A stretch of DNA of 64,000 nt, from the NCBI RefSeq assembly GCF_030010625.1, contig NZ_JASCXN010000032.1, positions 1 to 64,000 of the forward strand. Direction: 5' to 3'. This document shows positions 63,332 to 64,000 of this stretch, piece by piece. The notes below the pieces were generated by a model. It was not told the DNA's origin. It worked only from the letters and a program-made list of their open reading frames with translations, and made no database searches. Within the stretch, counting starts at the first letter, position 1. Each line of letters starts with the position of its first letter. The stretch comes from Streptomyces sp. CC208A (GTDB lineage: Bacteria; Actinomycetota; Actinomycetes; Streptomycetales; Streptomycetaceae). Position numbers and translations under genes: made by a program.

Positions 63332-64000
63332 GTGAGCCGGATCTCGGTCCGGGGATTCGCGGTGGCGTCTGCCACCGCGGTCACCACCGTCGGCGCCGTC
63401 GTAGGCGTTGCCACGGGCAACGCCGCCCAGGCCACCTCGGACGACAACTTCGAGGCCGCCGCGAACGACAGCACGCTGCTCGCGGACATCCCCGCCGGCG
63501 CGCAGGCCCAGGTACAGGTCGCCTCCCTCTCGGAGCAGGCCGACGTCCAGGCCGCCGCCGCGGACGCCACCGCGCGCAGGAGCGCCGAGGAGGCCGCCCG
63601 CCTCAAGGCCGCGGCGGACGCCGAGGCGAAGAAGAAGGCCGCCGACGAGAAGGCCGAGCAGGAGAAGAAGGAGCGCGAGGAGCGGGAGGCCCGCGAGCGG
63701 GCCGAGCGCGCCAGCCGCGACGCCGTCCGCAGCGCGTCGAGCTTCGCCGCCCAGAGCTCGTACTCCGTCTCCGAGGTCAAGGCGATCGCCCGCCAGATGA
63801 TCCCGGCCTCGCAGTTCCAGTGCTTCAGCAACATCGTGGACCACGAGTCCGGCTGGAACTACCGGGCGATGAACCCGTCCTCCGGCGCCTACGGCCTCGT
63901 CCAGGCGCTGCCCGGCTCCAAGATGTCCTCGGCCGGCGCGGACTGGCAGACCAACCCCGCCACCCAGATCAAATGGGGCCTCAGCTACATGAACGGCCGC
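63332..64000 (+). CDS. Secreted lytic transglycosylase (SLT fold), 3' truncated by the window
   Basis: 223 codons are present. Signal peptide (VRGFAVASATAVTTVGAVVG, cut near NAAQA), then an Ala/Glu/Lys-rich coiled coil (~85-135: AEEAARLKAAADAEAKKKAA) and the start of a transglycosylase domain: AIARQMIPASQFQCFSNIVD followed by HESGWNYRAMNPSSGAYGLV, with the catalytic Glu in DHESGW, and QALPGSKM. It would cleave glycan strands of peptidoglycan during growth or germination. GTG 63332 follows GGAAGGAAA. Confidence 0.88.
   Translation, partial: MSRISVRGFAVASATAVTTVGAVVGVATGNAAQATSDDNFEAAANDSTLLADIPAGAQAQVQVASLSEQADVQAAAADATARRSAEEAARLKAAADAEAKKKAADEKAEQEKKEREEREARERAERASRDAVRSASSFAAQSSYSVSEVKAIARQMIPASQFQCFSNIVDHESGWNYRAMNPSSGAYGLVQALPGSKMSSAGADWQTNPATQIKWGLSYMNGR

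Noticed and set aside
1..64000. CRISPR arrays, tRNA or rRNA genes, and integration sites
   Set aside because: No regularly spaced repeats with unique spacers, no cloverleaf with TTC-A arm and no rRNA-like segment were noticed. A tRNA scan would confirm.

Overview
The window is chromosomal DNA from a Streptomyces-like actinomycete. The base composition is very GC rich and third codon positions are almost always G or C. GTG starts, ATGA/GTGA stop-start overlaps and mRNAs that appear leaderless are common. The gene content is typical of the genus: a chaplin, the melC tyrosinase pair, a DasR-type chitinase promoter and a Tad/Flp pilus locus. No tRNA, rRNA, CRISPR array, intact insertion sequence or plasmid/phage core is visible. 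The first and last genes are cut by the window edges.

Layout. 1-3.0 kb: the end of an LPxTG-type surface protein, a secreted protein, a short chaplin behind a near-consensus BldN promoter, and melC1-melC2. 3.2-8.7 kb: a conserved small protein, a VKOR-like thiol oxidoreductase, a GH26-like glycosidase, a TetR/hemolysin III pair and GTP-dependent PEP carboxykinase. 8.8-16.2 kb: a Tat-exported poly-gamma-glutamate hydrolase-like protein, a tightly coupled four-gene operon (solute-binding-like protein, TelA-like protein, solute-binding/VWA lipoprotein, small membrane protein) and an AlaT-type aminotransferase. 16.3-21.4 kb: a membrane glycosyltransferase, then a class V aminotransferase coupled to a large secreted protein. 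21.5-27.4 kb: a five-gene sugar operon (binding protein, two permeases, GH36/GH27-like glycosidase, LacI regulator) in which every junction is a 4-nt overlap. 27.4-32.7 kb: a divergent D-amino-acid locus (D-aminoacylase, type III PLP deaminase, PfkB kinase, IclR regulator, RidA) around a repeated GTTGCA operator. 33.2-36.6 kb: an M14 carboxypeptidase and a GH18 chitinase with a DasR-type operator.

36.8-48 kb holds a Tad/Flp pilus locus in two parts. The first carries CpaB/RcpC, TadZ, two TadE-like proteins, TadA, TadB and TadC. The second carries the Flp pilin, a TadG-like protein, a lipoprotein and an OmpA-family protein. About 2 kb of accessory genes lie between them: an NTPase, a two-gene unit divergent from a minimal GntR regulator, and a small ORF. 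The prepilin peptidase that would process the pilins is 11 kb further on at 58.3 kb, divergent from a DUF192 gene.

48-56.4 kb is an accessory stretch with signs of decay and shuffling: secreted proteins, a DinB remnant, a polysaccharide deacetylase with a second DasR-type operator, two paralogous AbiEi/DUF559-like genes (one frameshifted), and a VapBC-like pair whose PIN toxin reads in frame into a glyoxalase-fold protein. From 56.4 kb the content returns to conserved genes: a PIG-V-like glycosyltransferase, prepilin peptidase, aldo/keto reductase, isoprenyl diphosphate synthase, a PhoH-family protein and the start of a secreted lytic transglycosylase.

All calls rest on reading the sequence and remembered family features. 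No database search or computation was run.
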